Assembly (NCBI GenBank): GCA_016946835.1
Contig: JACVTC010000003.1
Location: 1,857,001 to 1,921,000, forward strand
DNA length: 64,000 bases
From: Neocallimastix lanati (nom. inval.)
Lineage: Eukaryota > Neocallimastigomycota > Neocallimastigomycetes > Neocallimastigales > Neocallimastigaceae
Reading direction: 5' to 3'
The position numbers were made by a program, and so were the translations under genes. Position 1 is the first letter of the stretch. Every line of letters begins with the position of its first letter. Shown here piece after piece: positions 33,001 to 43,471 of this stretch. The notes beneath the pieces were generated by a model. That model worked only from the letters and a program-made list of their open reading frames with translations. It did not search any database and was not told the DNA's origin.

Positions 33001-33899
33001 ATAAATCTCAACCATACCCTGAACCAACGGAAGATAAACCAACTGAAGTGGAAGGACCATTTACACACTTAGGATTGGACATTATAGGACCTCTAAGTAA
33101 AACCAGAAATAATAATCAATATATAATCGTTGTGGTTGATTATTTTACTAAATGGGTTGAGGCAGAGCCCACTGAAAATGTTACTTCTCAGGATGTGATA
33201 AAATTTTTAATTAATGTATTTGCTCGACACGGTGTACCTCAAATTATCACTACTGATAATGGAACACAATTTACATCAGATATGACAAAAATCTTCCTTG
33301 ATTTATATGATGTATATGTTAAATTTATCACTCCATATCATCCTGAAAGCAATGGTTTAGTTGAGAATCGTAATAAAGAAATTGGAAAATTATTACGATT
33401 ACTAGGACAACAACACAAAGAATGGGATGAAATTTTACCATCTGCACTTTGGGCTTTAAGAACTACTAAAAACTCAATCACCAACCATTCAAGTTTTGAA
33501 TTAGTTTATGGAAGGGAGGACCAACAACCTTTTGACATTGCTGCCAGACCGACTAAGGGTATAAATAAGTCTTCTGACGAAATTCTACTGGAAAAATTTG
33601 TATCACACTACCAATGGGTAATGGAGGCCGCATCTAATATCAAAAATGCTTCGAAGTATTGGGCTACTAGGAGAGAAGAAAAGACCAGTATGAATCAAGC
33701 TAAAAGAATAAAACCAGGTGATTTAGTACTAGTAAGAAACTTTAATCGAACTAAATTAGAACCTTATTTTGTTGGACCTATGAAAGTGGTAAAGAAACAA
33801 TTCAATACAGTCACTTTAGCTGATCCTGCTACTAATATACAAATGAATCGTAATGTTCATTTGAAAAATATTGTCAAGTTTAACTCAGCTTCTACCTAG
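30081..33899 (+). CDS. Gypsy 2 pol (fossil element)
   Basis: 1272 aa open frame with a basic linker (1-150), an aspartic protease region (about 240-330), reverse transcriptase (about 455-640), RNase H (about 745-870, RTDASYDG), an HHCC integrase finger (about 935-975), an integrase core (about 998-1094, with TDNGTQFTSD) and a C-terminal module with YFVGPMKVV of the GPY/F type. No chromodomain is seen. The pol is clearly related to that of gypsy 3 (for example HPESNGLVENRNKE against HPESNGMIENRNRE), so the two belong to one lineage distinct from gypsy 1. The region looks nearly whole, though it may not be active. Confidence 0.9.
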   Translation: MDYLVNVIKRKANPKDEETSDQRGKRVHRSLRDDPKPIVTPGLRKQKENQLRGTSRPIKKPTTQLHPSIMAQPRIEKEKRIKKELRDKERASTSTSVENNKNSIVNIINEETSQEGNNSKQTLNKLIQEKSSEKSTEIMPTRIPKRIQMQTDCDSYDVIKDLNSSNCNITFGQLLDVAPKIRSQVSQGLKLEKNNTKISGAVDNMCATTIITNNIDHTYKSKHHEPQEDDIAMVDVIVDGVRGKALIDSCSNLSIITKQFLDKLTYQYEPIGVSAARIRLATMNDDYSEDVLIKVPVKINELELLVTCRIIDKEDPFYDILINLKTQIDNQLFIHPIRYSLCRFNDQGLIEEIAPINNEYDDEEKLLCVIKALNHQEAKQQLKTIEGLPPIKYIYDTVFQSTINSNYREAITKLLEEYIDIIATSSEELTPSDLSPHKIILKEGVKPIKQKFYRLSKLKTDILKEELTKLIYKRLIESSCSEWSSPVVLVPKKNGKWRLCIDHRKVNEATKKDSYSLPNIEEIFDSLDGAKIFSTLYLYYGYHQILMDDDSVEITTFTTKFGNYQFKVMPFGLTGAPATFQREMNRILFPLIGKCVYNFIDDILIYSRTEEEHLEHLKQVLEIFKEHKLKINIEKCSFMQTEVEVLGHKVSSEGLSPLENKVEAIKEWKAPSNIHELRSFLGVIGYYRNFIKDFAKVTAPLCTLLRKGIKFEWKKEQEESFKILKERLINAPILRFPRFDREFIIRTDASYDGIGGVLLQKDDETGKEHPVHYISRSLSKSEKNYGITDLEGAALIYCINKLKSYIMGNPKQTIVYTDHRPLIGLLKSKEPQNSRHTRWCLTVSMLGIDLRYETGKNNVVADALSRMKNEKEKVVLTTQIIKEQDENLLSRTIKEFIEEKFTTIDGVDYFVDGNNYRKLVTDTKEKLQLIFQAHSIGHEGYYKTYQRLKKSYYWNNMVNDIKRIIGKCEKCQLNKSQPYPEPTEDKPTEVEGPFTHLGLDIIGPLSKTRNNNQYIIVVVDYFTKWVEAEPTENVTSQDVIKFLINVFARHGVPQIITTDNGTQFTSDMTKIFLDLYDVYVKFITPYHPESNGLVENRNKEIGKLLRLLGQQHKEWDEILPSALWALRTTKNSITNHSSFELVYGREDQQPFDIAARPTKGINKSSDEILLEKFVSHYQWVMEAASNIKNASKYWATRREEKTSMNQAKRIKPGDLVLVRNFNRTKLEPYFVGPMKVVKKQFNTVTLADPATNIQMNRNVHLKNIVKFNSAST

Positions 33900-33923
33900 C
33901 TTGAGTCTTAGCGGGGGCATCTT

Positions 33924-34712
33924 AATACAGAATGAACAAATAATACTAATTGTGCTAGAATAATATAAATTATTCTAACCTTATAGATTATTCTATTCTA
34001 TATAATTGGAACTTTCCAATATTCTTCAAATATTACTAAATAGAAATCTTAAGTTAATAAATCACTAATTAACATATAATTCCTTTTTGAATTATCGATC
34101 CGATTCCATTATAATGTATTAAAAATCTTTAGCCAAGAATATTTTCCTTGCCCACTTAATATATTAATATTATATTTCTTTTGTATTATGTTATATTGAA
34201 AATAATCAAATTTATTTAATTAGTTATTAAAATTTTCGTTATCAATTTAAATTTATTTTTAATTACTAAATTTAACTAAACCACAATAAAATATTCTGTA
34301 TAATCTTTTTTATTTTTATTTTATATATATTAGTATTAAACTATTATTAAATAATTAATAATTCAATAATATATAACTACTATTTATAACAATAATATTA
34401 TTAACTAAAATAATAATTCAATTTCAATTTAAATGTTTTATTTATAAAAATAATTAGTAATTAGTTTATTAAAAAAATAGTTAGGCTTTACAAATTTTAA
34501 ATTGATAAAAAAATATAAATACATGTAATTTTAGTGAAATAAAATATAATCAATAACTTTCTTTTTATTAAATAAATAATTATATTATTATTTTTCTTTT
34601 ATAAATTTAAATAAATAAATATTGATTTTAAAACAAATTATTTTTTTTTTATTGTAATTTTATTATTTGTGTTAATTATTATTATATTCCTAAAATTATA
34701 TGAACCATACCA
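33924..34712 (+). repeat. Gypsy 2 3' LTR
   Basis: 789-bp copy of 27694-28482. It is followed by the TTTAT target duplication. Confidence 0.9.
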
Positions 34713-34716
34713 TTTA

Positions 34717-35729
34717 TGATAAAGAATGAATTAATAACCTTTATTTTATTATTAATAATTCTTTACTAAATTGTACTTTCCTATATTCTTCATAACCTAA
34801 ACCTCATTGTAAATTTAATTTATTTTGATATAAATTAATTTTAACTTGTAAATAATGTAAATAAATTTTAATTAATTACTTTATTGTTATATTATTAAAT
34901 ATATGTATATATTAAAATACAATTATAAATATTAAAATTATACTTTTAAGATACTAAATTATTAAAACTATTAATTAAATATTATTATAAAAATTATTAT
35001 AAAATTATTAAAATTATTAATTAAATATTATTCTAAAAATTATTATAAATTATTAATATTATAAAATTATTAAAATTATTAAATATTATTATAAAAATTT
35101 ATATATTATAACTATTAAATATTATTATAAAATTATTAAGATTATTAATTAAATTTATTATTAAAAATTATTATTAAAAATTTTTACTTATTATAAAAAT
35201 TACTATTTAAATATTATCAAATTTATTAATTAAATATTATAAAAATTTTATTTTATTTTGAAAATAATTACAAGTATTATTTAAAATAATTAAAGATTAT
35301 TAAATTTATTATATTAATCTTTAAAAACAATTTATTTAACTTAAAAATATCAAAGAAAATAGTAAAAACTATTTTCTATATATTTATTTTATAATTATTT
35401 TTAATTAAATTATATTTGAATATTATATTATTATATTTATAAAAATTAAAACAAAAATGAATTATTGATATAAAATTAATTCAATAATTCTATAAAATTA
35501 CTTAAATTATAAACAATTAATTATACTTTAAATTTATAAAAAAATATAAATATTGTAACAATTTCTTAAAAATTAAATATGTGTACTTTAAATAAAAAAA
35601 ACTTTTATATTAATAAAAAAAAAATAAATAATTTTTAATAAAGAATTATTTTTTTTTTTTCAAAGCAGGGTAATACCCGTCCCCCCCTGCTTGATTTTAA
35701 ATATCTAAGTGTCAACCCCGAGTCTACCA
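34717..35729. repeat. Probable solo LTR of an older element (element Y)
   Basis: The segment starts TGATAAAG and ends GTCTACCA, the TG...CA ends of an LTR. It is flanked by TTTA on both sides once the two later insertions at its edges are accounted for (27689-27692 and 35730-35733). At about 1.01 kb it has no coding potential. Its right end has a GC block near 35667-35695 with inverted GCAGGG/CCCTGC and a run of seven C. A DNA transposon remnant is a weaker alternative. Confidence 0.6.
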
Positions 35730-35734
35730 TTTAA

Positions 35735-35819
35735 TGATAAATAACAAAATTAATAAATCTTAAAAATATATTATACATAAAATCGAAACTAACCTTAGCC
35801 AAGTTTAATAATAATTTAA

Positions 35820-35851
<32 letters not shown>

Positions 35852-36253
35852 AAAAATTAATTAATTAATTAATTAAATAAAACAAATAAATTACACTTAA
35901 AAATTACATTAATACTCAGATATGAAAGAAATATTATATATTTTTCAAAATAAAAATATTAAGATTAAATTTAAAATAAAATAATTAATTTTTATAATTA
36001 GTTTTATAATAATTTTTATAATTAATTTTATAATTAAATAATATTTTTATAATAACAAAATTAATTAATTTAAATAACAAAATATTTTTTTAATTATTTT
36101 TATAATAAACAAATTTATTTATTTTATTATTAATTATTTATTTTATTATTAATTTTATTACTTTTATTTTATTTAATTATTCTTTTTATTTATAAATTAT
36201 AAATAGTTTAATTTTAAAGAAAAATATAAATACTTGTAAATATTTCATGTAAA

Positions 36254-36284
<31 letters not shown>

Positions 36285-36519
36285 TAATTTTATAATTTTA
36301 ATAATCACTTTTAATTTTTATAATGTTTAATAAATTTCAATAAAAGATTTATAAAATAAAATATTAGAAAACAAGTGTTCTAATAAATCAAATTTTTAGT
36401 GTTATTTTTAATAAAACATTTTTAATTCATAAATAACTTATACAGTTATTATTAAAATAAATTGAAATTATCACTTTTTAATTCTATATTAAAATTAAGA
36501 TAATTTCTAAAATTTATCA
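35735..36519 (+). repeat. Gypsy 3 5' LTR
   Basis: 785 bp with ends TGATAAAT/TTTATCA. Matches 42270-43051. Confidence 0.9.
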
Positions 36520-36520
36520 G

Positions 36521-37250
36521 TGGTCCTTCGAACCGGAGAGGCAGCTAACTTATTATTAATAAGTATTATTTATTAACACTAGAGTATGAACTAGTATAAA
36601 AATTCATAATAATAAAATAAAGGATAAATAATATTTATTATATAATAATAATTAAAAATTAAAACTAGAGTATGAACTAGTATAAAAATTCATAATTTAA
36701 AATTAAAAATAAAATATATATATATATGTATATATATATAATAATATAATAATAATATAATAAATAGAAATTAAATTAATATTGGGAAGAAAGCCATTTA
36801 TATTAAGAAGAAAATAATAAATAAATAGGAAAAGAACGACAAATATAAGGAAAGGAAACGATAGATAATATTTTGAAAAAAAAAAAAAAAAAAAAAAATT
36901 CTATTTTAATTTTAAAGAATTATATAGGTTTATATTTTATTAATCATAAATTATTGGAGCTTGACTCTAGGTCGCGATTAATAAGATATAAATTAGAATA
37001 GCAAGAGAGAGTATTGGGTCCTGATTATAGAGAGTAGAGGTTAGACAGAACTGAAAATTGTACTGGAGAGTAATTGATTGGTTATATTGATACTTTGGTG
37101 AGAGATCCAGAGAAACGGAAAACTTTATAACCAGTCGAATGAAAACAGCACAAGAGAGTAAGTAGAGTCTAATGAGGTCGAAAATATAATCAGAACGCCA
37201 AGAAAATCTATTACTGCTACATATATAATTCGAGGTTCTTAAATAAATAA

Positions 37251-37290
<40 letters not shown>

Positions 37291-37496
37291 ATAATAACTA
37301 ATTAAAGAAACGTATAATAAGTGAATGAATAAATATATTGAAATTGAATATATAAAATTTTAATTAATTAAAAATTTGATTAAATAATTAAATTTAAATA
37401 TATAAATATTTTGTTAGCGAATAAATTATTATATAAAATAAAGTATATAAATTATATTAAAGAGAAAACAAAAATACTTCTAAATTCCAGAGTAAA
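36521..37496 (+). other. Gypsy 3 leader
   Basis: Starts with the primer-binding site. It contains a short duplicated segment CTAGAGTATGAACTAGTATA (about 36578 and 36666) and poly-A tracts near 36874-36897 and 37255-37288. No coding region before gag. Confidence 0.7.
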
Positions 37497-38390
37497 ATGT
37501 CCGATTTAAAATCAATTAATTTCAACAGAATTCCTATATTAGGTCAACCGACTGTAGAATTTGATGATTGGAATTTCTCATATACTCGTTGGTGTAATTC
37601 CAATAAAATTGACGAAGAAGAAAAGATAGAATGTTTAATTTCAATTACTACTGGTATTGCAAGAAAGATAGTAATAAATTCATTAAATAAAATTACCCCA
37701 GATAAATATGATACCATTATAAGTAAATTACAGGAACATTACAAGGGTCCTCTTCCTAAAAATTCAAGGTTATTAGAACTTTCAACAGCTACAATTAAGA
37801 AAGGTGAAAGTGTTGCAGAATTCAACATAAGGTTTGAAACACTTTTAAATAAAATTAGAATTGATTTAAATAAGGAAGTTATAATCTCTTATTATATTAA
37901 TGCATTTCGGACTTTAACTAAAACCTATGAGGCTTTATTAGAAGCAGAACCGCAAAACTTAAAAGATGCAATGCAAATAACGTCTAAAAAGGAGAAGATA
38001 TATAAATTAGTAGAATCAAATAGGTCTAAAGATAAAGGAGAATCAAACAAAAGAAAAATAAAATCTAACACTCAAAATAATTATGGAACATATTATACAA
38101 GTACTTATAATAAAAATAATTCATTTAATAATAAGAATAATAATATAAATAATAGTCACAACAATAATTACCAAAAATATAATAATAATATAAAACCTAC
38201 TCATAATTATATTAATCAAAATGTTGAAAATAGAAAAGTCACATTGAAACCTACACAACTTCAAGATGATGAATTACAAGAAATAACTCAGAAACTTGCT
38301 GATTTAAAAATCAATGTATGCTTAAATTGTCAAAGAATAGGTCATGTTAAAGATGATTGCCCTGAATTAGAAGAAGAGTGTTTAAATTAA
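37497..38390 (+). CDS. Gypsy 3 gag (fossil element)
   Basis: 297 aa. A retrotransposon gag core (about 25-160, with KGESVAEFNIRFETLL) is followed by an Asn-rich stretch (about 195-240) and a CCHC knuckle (CLNCQRIGHVKDDC, about 275-288). Its end overlaps the start of the pol frame by 13 nt, which fits the programmed frameshift known in this family. Confidence 0.9.
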   Translation: MSDLKSINFNRIPILGQPTVEFDDWNFSYTRWCNSNKIDEEEKIECLISITTGIARKIVINSLNKITPDKYDTIISKLQEHYKGPLPKNSRLLELSTATIKKGESVAEFNIRFETLLNKIRIDLNKEVIISYYINAFRTLTKTYEALLEAEPQNLKDAMQITSKKEKIYKLVESNRSKDKGESNKRKIKSNTQNNYGTYYTSTYNKNNSFNNKNNNINNSHNNNYQKYNNNIKPTHNYINQNVENRKVTLKPTQLQDDELQEITQKLADLKINVCLNCQRIGHVKDDCPELEEECLN

Positions 38391-41300
38391 ATTATGGGAG
38401 TAAGCAATCTCCCAAAATAACTAAAATTGCATCATCAAATCAATCAATAAATTACCTTAATAACGAAAATAATCAAATCCCTCAAATTAATGTAGCCCAG
38501 AAAAAGAAAGTGCCTACAAGTACTTTGGATAAGAATAAAATCTCTCCAAATAATAAAAGTATAGTTAAACCATCCATTCTCAATCAACCAAATATTAAGA
38601 AAGTTAAACATCAAAAGAAAGCAATTAGGAATACAAGAAGAAGAAAAATAAGTGAAGAACTTAATAATGAAAAACAAAATGACCATGAATTAAATGATAA
38701 TGAGGAAATTATTATTGATGAACCATATAATACAAAGGAAAATACAAAAGATTCTGAAATGAAAAATAATTCAGAAATCAATAATGGAAATAATAATGAA
38801 AGTAATAATGAAAATAATAAAAATAATGTAATTAACATAATTGATGAACATAGAAAAATAAATAATGAAAGTAATACCAAAGACGTTCTAACACATAGTC
38901 AATCTCTCAGTCAAACTAAACAAACCAGAAAAAGAAGTATGACAGATATACAAATGTTAGAATCAGGTAATAAATTTAGTATAATTAAGGAAGCCAACAA
39001 CTTGTTTCCGAAAATTAGTCTTGCACAATTACTTTCTATTAGTCCTACTCTTAGGAAGGAATTAGGACAAGGTTGTAAGCCAAAGATAGAAAATGTATTA
39101 TGCTCTCTTTATAATATTCCTATTCCAATCTTCATTGGAAAAACGAAAGAAGTATTTTTAAAAATTCTTTACGATACAGGAGCAAATGTAAATGTTATAA
39201 CAACAGGATGTTTAAATAAATTTAATGATGTGAAAATTGAAGAAGATATAATAGAACAAAATATTACTTTAGCAAATGGATCTACAGTACCTACTAAATA
39301 CTATGTTCCATTGAAAATTAACATTAATGATTCTTGCAACATTTATGAAAAATTTTATATTATAAATCAAGATAATCCATACTTTGATATTATTTTTGGA
39401 AGAAGTATCCAAAAGAAATATAGATTACTTATTGATCCAGATGATGATTTCATATATCAGAAAACAAGAAAAGGTCTTAAAAAGATAATCCAGATAATTA
39501 ACTCAAATAACACAAATAATATTCCCTTAATGAATGCTATTTATGTATCTAAAGAAGATGAAGAAATTCGTGAATTTAACTCTACCTTAAACGAAATTCT
39601 CAATTCTGTTCCAGATAAAGTTAAATCAAAATTTGAAAGTCTTATTAATCAATACAAAAATTGTATGGCAACATCACTAAGTCAGCTAACAACTGCTAAC
39701 CTTGAACCACATTCAATAATTACTACTACGGAAAAACCTATTAAGCTAAAACCTTATAAATTATCAAAAGAGCATTCTGATATTCTAAAAGAAGAAATTA
39801 TATCCTTACTTAATAAAGGCTTAATTATTCCCTCGCATTCTCCTTGGTCATTTCCTGTTTTATTAGTCAGAAAGAAAAATGGGAAATGGAGACTATGTAT
39901 AGATTACAGAAGGCTTAATGAAATCACTATTAAAGATTCATATGCACTTCCTTTCATCGATGAACTTGTCTCTTCAGTTAGAGGTGCTAAAATATTTTCA
40001 GCCCTTGACTTATATTCGGGTTATCACCAAATCCCAATGAATCCCAGAGATATCGAAAAAACTTCTTTCACAACAAAATTTGGAAACTATAATTTTGTTG
40101 TTATGCCTATCGGTTTAACTAATGCTCCCGCTACCTTTCAAAGGGAGATGAACAGAATCCTTTTACCCCTCATTGGTAAATGCTTATTCGTTTACATCGA
40201 TGACATAGTTATATATTCTACTTCTATTGAAAAACATCTTGAACATTTAAAACAAGTATTTGAAATATTCTCCAAGTATAATCTCTCCCTCAATCTTCAA
40301 AAATGCAAATTTTTCCAAGAATCAATTGAAGTCTTAGGTCATGTTCTTACCCCTAATGGTTTAAAAACTGTTCCTTCTAAAGTTCAAAGTATAGCCCTTT
40401 GGGAAGCTCCCAAAAATGTTAATGAACTCAGGTCTTTCCTTGGTCTTGCTAGTTATTACAGAAAATTTATACAAAATTTCTCTATTAGAGCTGACTCTCT
40501 TTTTAAACTTCTTAAGAAAAATCAACCATATATATGGACTTCTGATCATAATGAAGCTTTTGAAGACATACGTCACTGTTTATTGTCTGACCCTATATTA
40601 TGTTATCCTGACTTTGATAAAGAATTTATTGTTAGAACAGACGCCTCTACTCATGGTATCGGTGCTGTCCTCTTACAGGTGGAGGAAGACAAATTGGAAC
40701 ACCCAATTTGTTGTGTAAGTCGTACTTTATCACCTCCAGAAAGAAATTACTCTGTAACTGATCTTGAAGGTTTGGCTATTAATTACGCAATCCAAAAATT
40801 CCGTCAGTACTTAATTAGTAACAAGAAACCAACTATATTCATTACGGATCATAAACCACTCTTAGGATTTTACAAAAATACTATTCCAAATAAAGGAAGA
40901 CACATGCGTTGGATAGAAGAATTTAACAAATATAAAATTGAACTAAAATATGAAAAAGGAAAGAAAAATGTTTTCGCAGACGCTCTTTCAAGACTACCTT
41001 CAAAAGACAGCGAAGATATTATAAAATGTATTAATACAATTTTAGCTGATCTTAATCCAAAAGATTTAAACCTACCAGAAGGAATAATCAAATACTTCAC
41101 TAAGAATTATCAAGTTGTTGATAACATCTTATATTATAAGAAAGATGATACTTATTTAAAAGTTATCTACCGTGATGAAGACAAAAAGGATATAATTAAT
41201 CGTGCTCATTCTGTAGGACATGAAGGAGCCGAAAAAACTGTAAACAGAATACTAAATTCATATTATTGGCCCGGCATTTGGAATGACGTTAGGATGTGGA

Positions 41301-42257
41301 TCAAATCTTGCAGAAAATGTCAACTTTGTAGACCAAAACCAATCCCAAAAAACACTGCAGATAATGTAACACCAGTTGAACAACCATTTACTCGTGTTGG
41401 ACTTGATACGATTGGTCCTCTTCCAATTACTAAAAATGGAAATATGTATATTATTACATTGGTTGACTACTTCACAAAATGGGTTGAAGCTAAAGCCATT
41501 CCAAACACAAAGACTGAAGAAGTTATAAAATTTTTAACTGAAGTTATATCAAGACATGGTCCTCCAGAAATAATTGTTACAGATAATGGAAGTTCGTTCG
41601 CATCAGATATTACTAAAATGATGATCGATCTTTATGGGTCATGGGTGCACTTTGTATCTCCACATCATCCAGAATCAAATGGTATGATTGAAAACCGTAA
41701 TAGAGAAGTAGAGAAAATTCTAAGACTCTTAATTGAAAACGAAAGTGAATGGGATGAATATTTACCATCCGCACTTTGGGCTCTTAGAACAACAAAAAAA
41801 TTCCAAAACAAAATTTAGCAGCTTTGAATTACTTTATGGGAGAAAAGACACCTGGCCATTAGAAGTAATGTTTCCAGATATTTACAAAGATCCAAATGAA
41901 ACAGATGAAGAATATATTTTTAGAAGATTCCTAAGACATCAGAATTGGGTGAAACAAGCAACAGAATATTCGGATTACGCAAATCAATATTGGGAACATC
42001 GCATTGGACTATCGAAATCACTAAAGAAAAATTATAAACCCGGAGATTACGTGATGATAAGATTAATTGGAAGAAGTAAATTAAATCCTTACTTTTATGG
42101 ACCATATAAAGTAGTTAACAAACAAAAATTCAATACAGTTGTCCTCGAAGATCCTCAAACAGGAAAACTTCTTGATCGAAATGTACATATTAAAAATGTT
42201 TTTCCTTATATCATTCCAGAAAAAGAATTAACTTCAAGGGACGAAGTTCAATCTTAA
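38378..42257 (+). pseudogene. Gypsy 3 pol region (fossil element, about one break)
   Basis: The pol region follows gag directly. Visible parts in order are a long polar Asn/Lys/Glu-rich linker; protease with LYDTGANVNVI (near 39170); reverse transcriptase with YIDDIVIYS (near 40195); RNase H with RTDASTHGIG (near 40640); an HHCC integrase finger (near 41220-41330); an integrase core with TDNGSSFASD (near 41580); and a C-terminal module with YFYGPYKVV (near 42090). No chromodomain is seen. It belongs to the same lineage as gypsy 2. Nearly whole, with about one break. Confidence 0.9.
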
Positions 42258-42269
42258 CCGCCGAGGAAT

Positions 42270-42785
42270 TGATAAATAACAAAATTAATAAATCTTAAAA
42301 ATATATTATACATAAAATCGAAACTAACCTTAGCCAAGTTTAATAATAATTTAATAAAAAAAAAAAAAAAAAAAAAAAAATTTAAAAATTAATTAATTAA
42401 TTAATTAAATAAAACAAATAAATTACACTTAAAAATTACATTAATACTCAGATATGAAAGAAATATTATATATTTTTCAAAATAAAAATATTAAGATTAA
42501 ATTTAAAATAAAATAATTAATTTTTATAATTAGTTTTATAATAATTTTTATAATTAATTTTATAATTAAATAATATTTTTATAATAACAAAATTAATTAA
42601 TTTAAATAACAAAATATTTTTTTAATTATTTTTATAATAAACAAATTTATTTATTTTATTATTAATTATTTATTTTATTATTAATTTTATTACTTTTATT
42701 TTATTTAATTATTCTTTTTATTTATAAATTATAAATAGTTTAATTTTAAAGAAAAATATAAATACTTGTAAATATTTCATGTAAA

Positions 42786-42816
<31 letters not shown>

Positions 42817-43051
42817 TAATTTTATAATTTTAATAATCACTTTTAATTTTTATAATGTTTAATAAATTTCAATAAAAGATTTATAAAATAAAATATTAGA
42901 AAACAAGTGTTCTAATAAATCAAATTTTTAGTGTTATTTTTAATAAAACATTTTTAATTCATAAATAACTTATACAGTTATTATTAAAATAAATTGAAAT
43001 TATCACTTTTTAATTCTATATTAAAATTAAGATAATTTCTAAAATTTATCA
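42270..43051 (+). repeat. Gypsy 3 3' LTR
   Basis: 782-bp copy of the 5' LTR. The next bases TTAA are the target duplication and then continue the gypsy 1 LTR. Confidence 0.9.
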
Positions 43052-43135
43052 TTAATTATTTGTTTTAAAACTTTATTGAAAAATAATACTAAATATTAAA
43101 ATAATAAAATAATTGTAATTATTAATTCTGTTATA

Positions 43136-43196
43136 ATATATTAGATTTTGATATCAGCAATTGTTAATGAATTATTGAGTCATGAGACTCTTAATC
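43136..43196 (-). other. Start of the copia leader next to its 5' LTR
   Basis: A short segment between the gypsy 1 target duplication and the copia 5' LTR. On the minus strand it contains a perfect 5-bp stem GAGTC-TCAT-GACTC. Its loop reads CAT, and the region may pair with an internal part of a Met-tRNA, as copia-type elements often use half-tRNA primers. The primer assignment is a guess. Confidence 0.4.
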
Positions 43197-43471
43197 TGTT
43201 AAATATAACACTTAAATTCAGAAATGATATTTATATTTTATTATGTTTTTATTTATTTATTTATTTATTTATTTATTGCTTTTACATTTAGAAAGACCTT
43301 ATTCATTTAAGAATATGTTATTACATGTTATTTATATTTATTTTCTAGTCTAACATTATTGGTAACATTTAACGTTACACTGCATTATATTATCGAATAA
43401 AAAAATATTTTACACTTAATAATGTAGTATAATGTACAATGTAATTAAACACATAACTGTGATATTTAACA
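43197..43471 (-). repeat. Copia 5' LTR
   Basis: 275-bp copy of 15484-15754. Its outer end abuts the right copy of the long flanking repeat. Confidence 0.9.

Larger units (their letters stand above)
27694..34712 (+). mobile_element. Ty3/gypsy LTR retrotransposon (gypsy 2)
   Basis: LTRs 27694-28482 and 33924-34712, both 789 bp and identical wherever compared (AATACAG...CCATACCA, ends ambiguous by one base). A primer-binding site TGGTGGAGATATCGGG lies 8 bp after the 5' LTR (28491-28506). A purine tract GCGGGGGCAT precedes the 3' LTR. The target duplication is TTTAT (or ATTTA) on both sides. The element sits at the left edge of the solo LTR at 34717. Gag and pol lie in separate frames, as in families that use programmed frameshifting. 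It is very young and nearly whole, with perhaps one or two breaks. Confidence 0.92.
35735..43051 (+). mobile_element. Ty3/gypsy LTR retrotransposon (gypsy 3)
   Basis: LTRs 35735-36519 and 42270-43051, TGATAAAT...TTTATCA, differing mainly in one poly-A length. The primer-binding site starting TGGTCCTTCGAACCGGAGAG (36521) is one base after the 5' LTR. It complements a tRNA 3' end including the universal GGTTCGA of the T-arm. A purine tract GCCGAGGAA precedes the 3' LTR. The target duplication is TTAA. The element sits at the right edge of the solo LTR. It is nearly whole, with about one break, and very young. Confidence 0.92.
20956..43135 (-). mobile_element. Ty3/gypsy chromovirus (gypsy 1), interrupted by later insertions
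   Basis: Reads on the minus strand inside the copia leader. The 3' LTR is 20956-21597 (642 bp). The 5' LTR is present as 27132-27692 and about 43053-43135, split by later insertions. LTR ends are TATAAC...GTTATA in plus orientation. A 5-bp target duplication ATATA is seen on both outer sides. A purine tract (AAGGGAGAGAG on the minus strand) precedes the 3' LTR. The leader (25937-27131) contains an A-rich block near 26700-27060 with repeated AAACCAATGGAAACA units. The coding frame looks whole and the LTR copies match in every part I compared, so it is young. Confidence 0.9.
15484..43471 (-). mobile_element. Ty1/copia LTR retrotransposon carrying nested insertions
   Basis: The element reads on the minus strand. 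LTRs are 15484-15754 (3') and 43197-43471 (5'), both TGTTAAAT...ATTTAACA, differing only in a TTTA-repeat length and about one base. A polypurine tract (GTAGGGGGAA on the minus strand) abuts the 3' LTR. The gag-pol frame is 15776-20893. The leader is split by one insertion event, now covering 20956-43135, that holds all other LTR elements in the stack. The coding region looks whole. Close LTR identity points to recent insertion, though it must predate everything nested in it. The element is flanked by a direct repeat of about 130 bp instead of a short target duplication. Confidence 0.9.

Noticed and set aside
36521-36541. A tRNA-like string with GGTTCGA (reverse complement)
   Set aside because: It is the primer-binding site of gypsy 3. 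No cloverleaf can be formed with neighbouring sequence, so it is not a tRNA gene.
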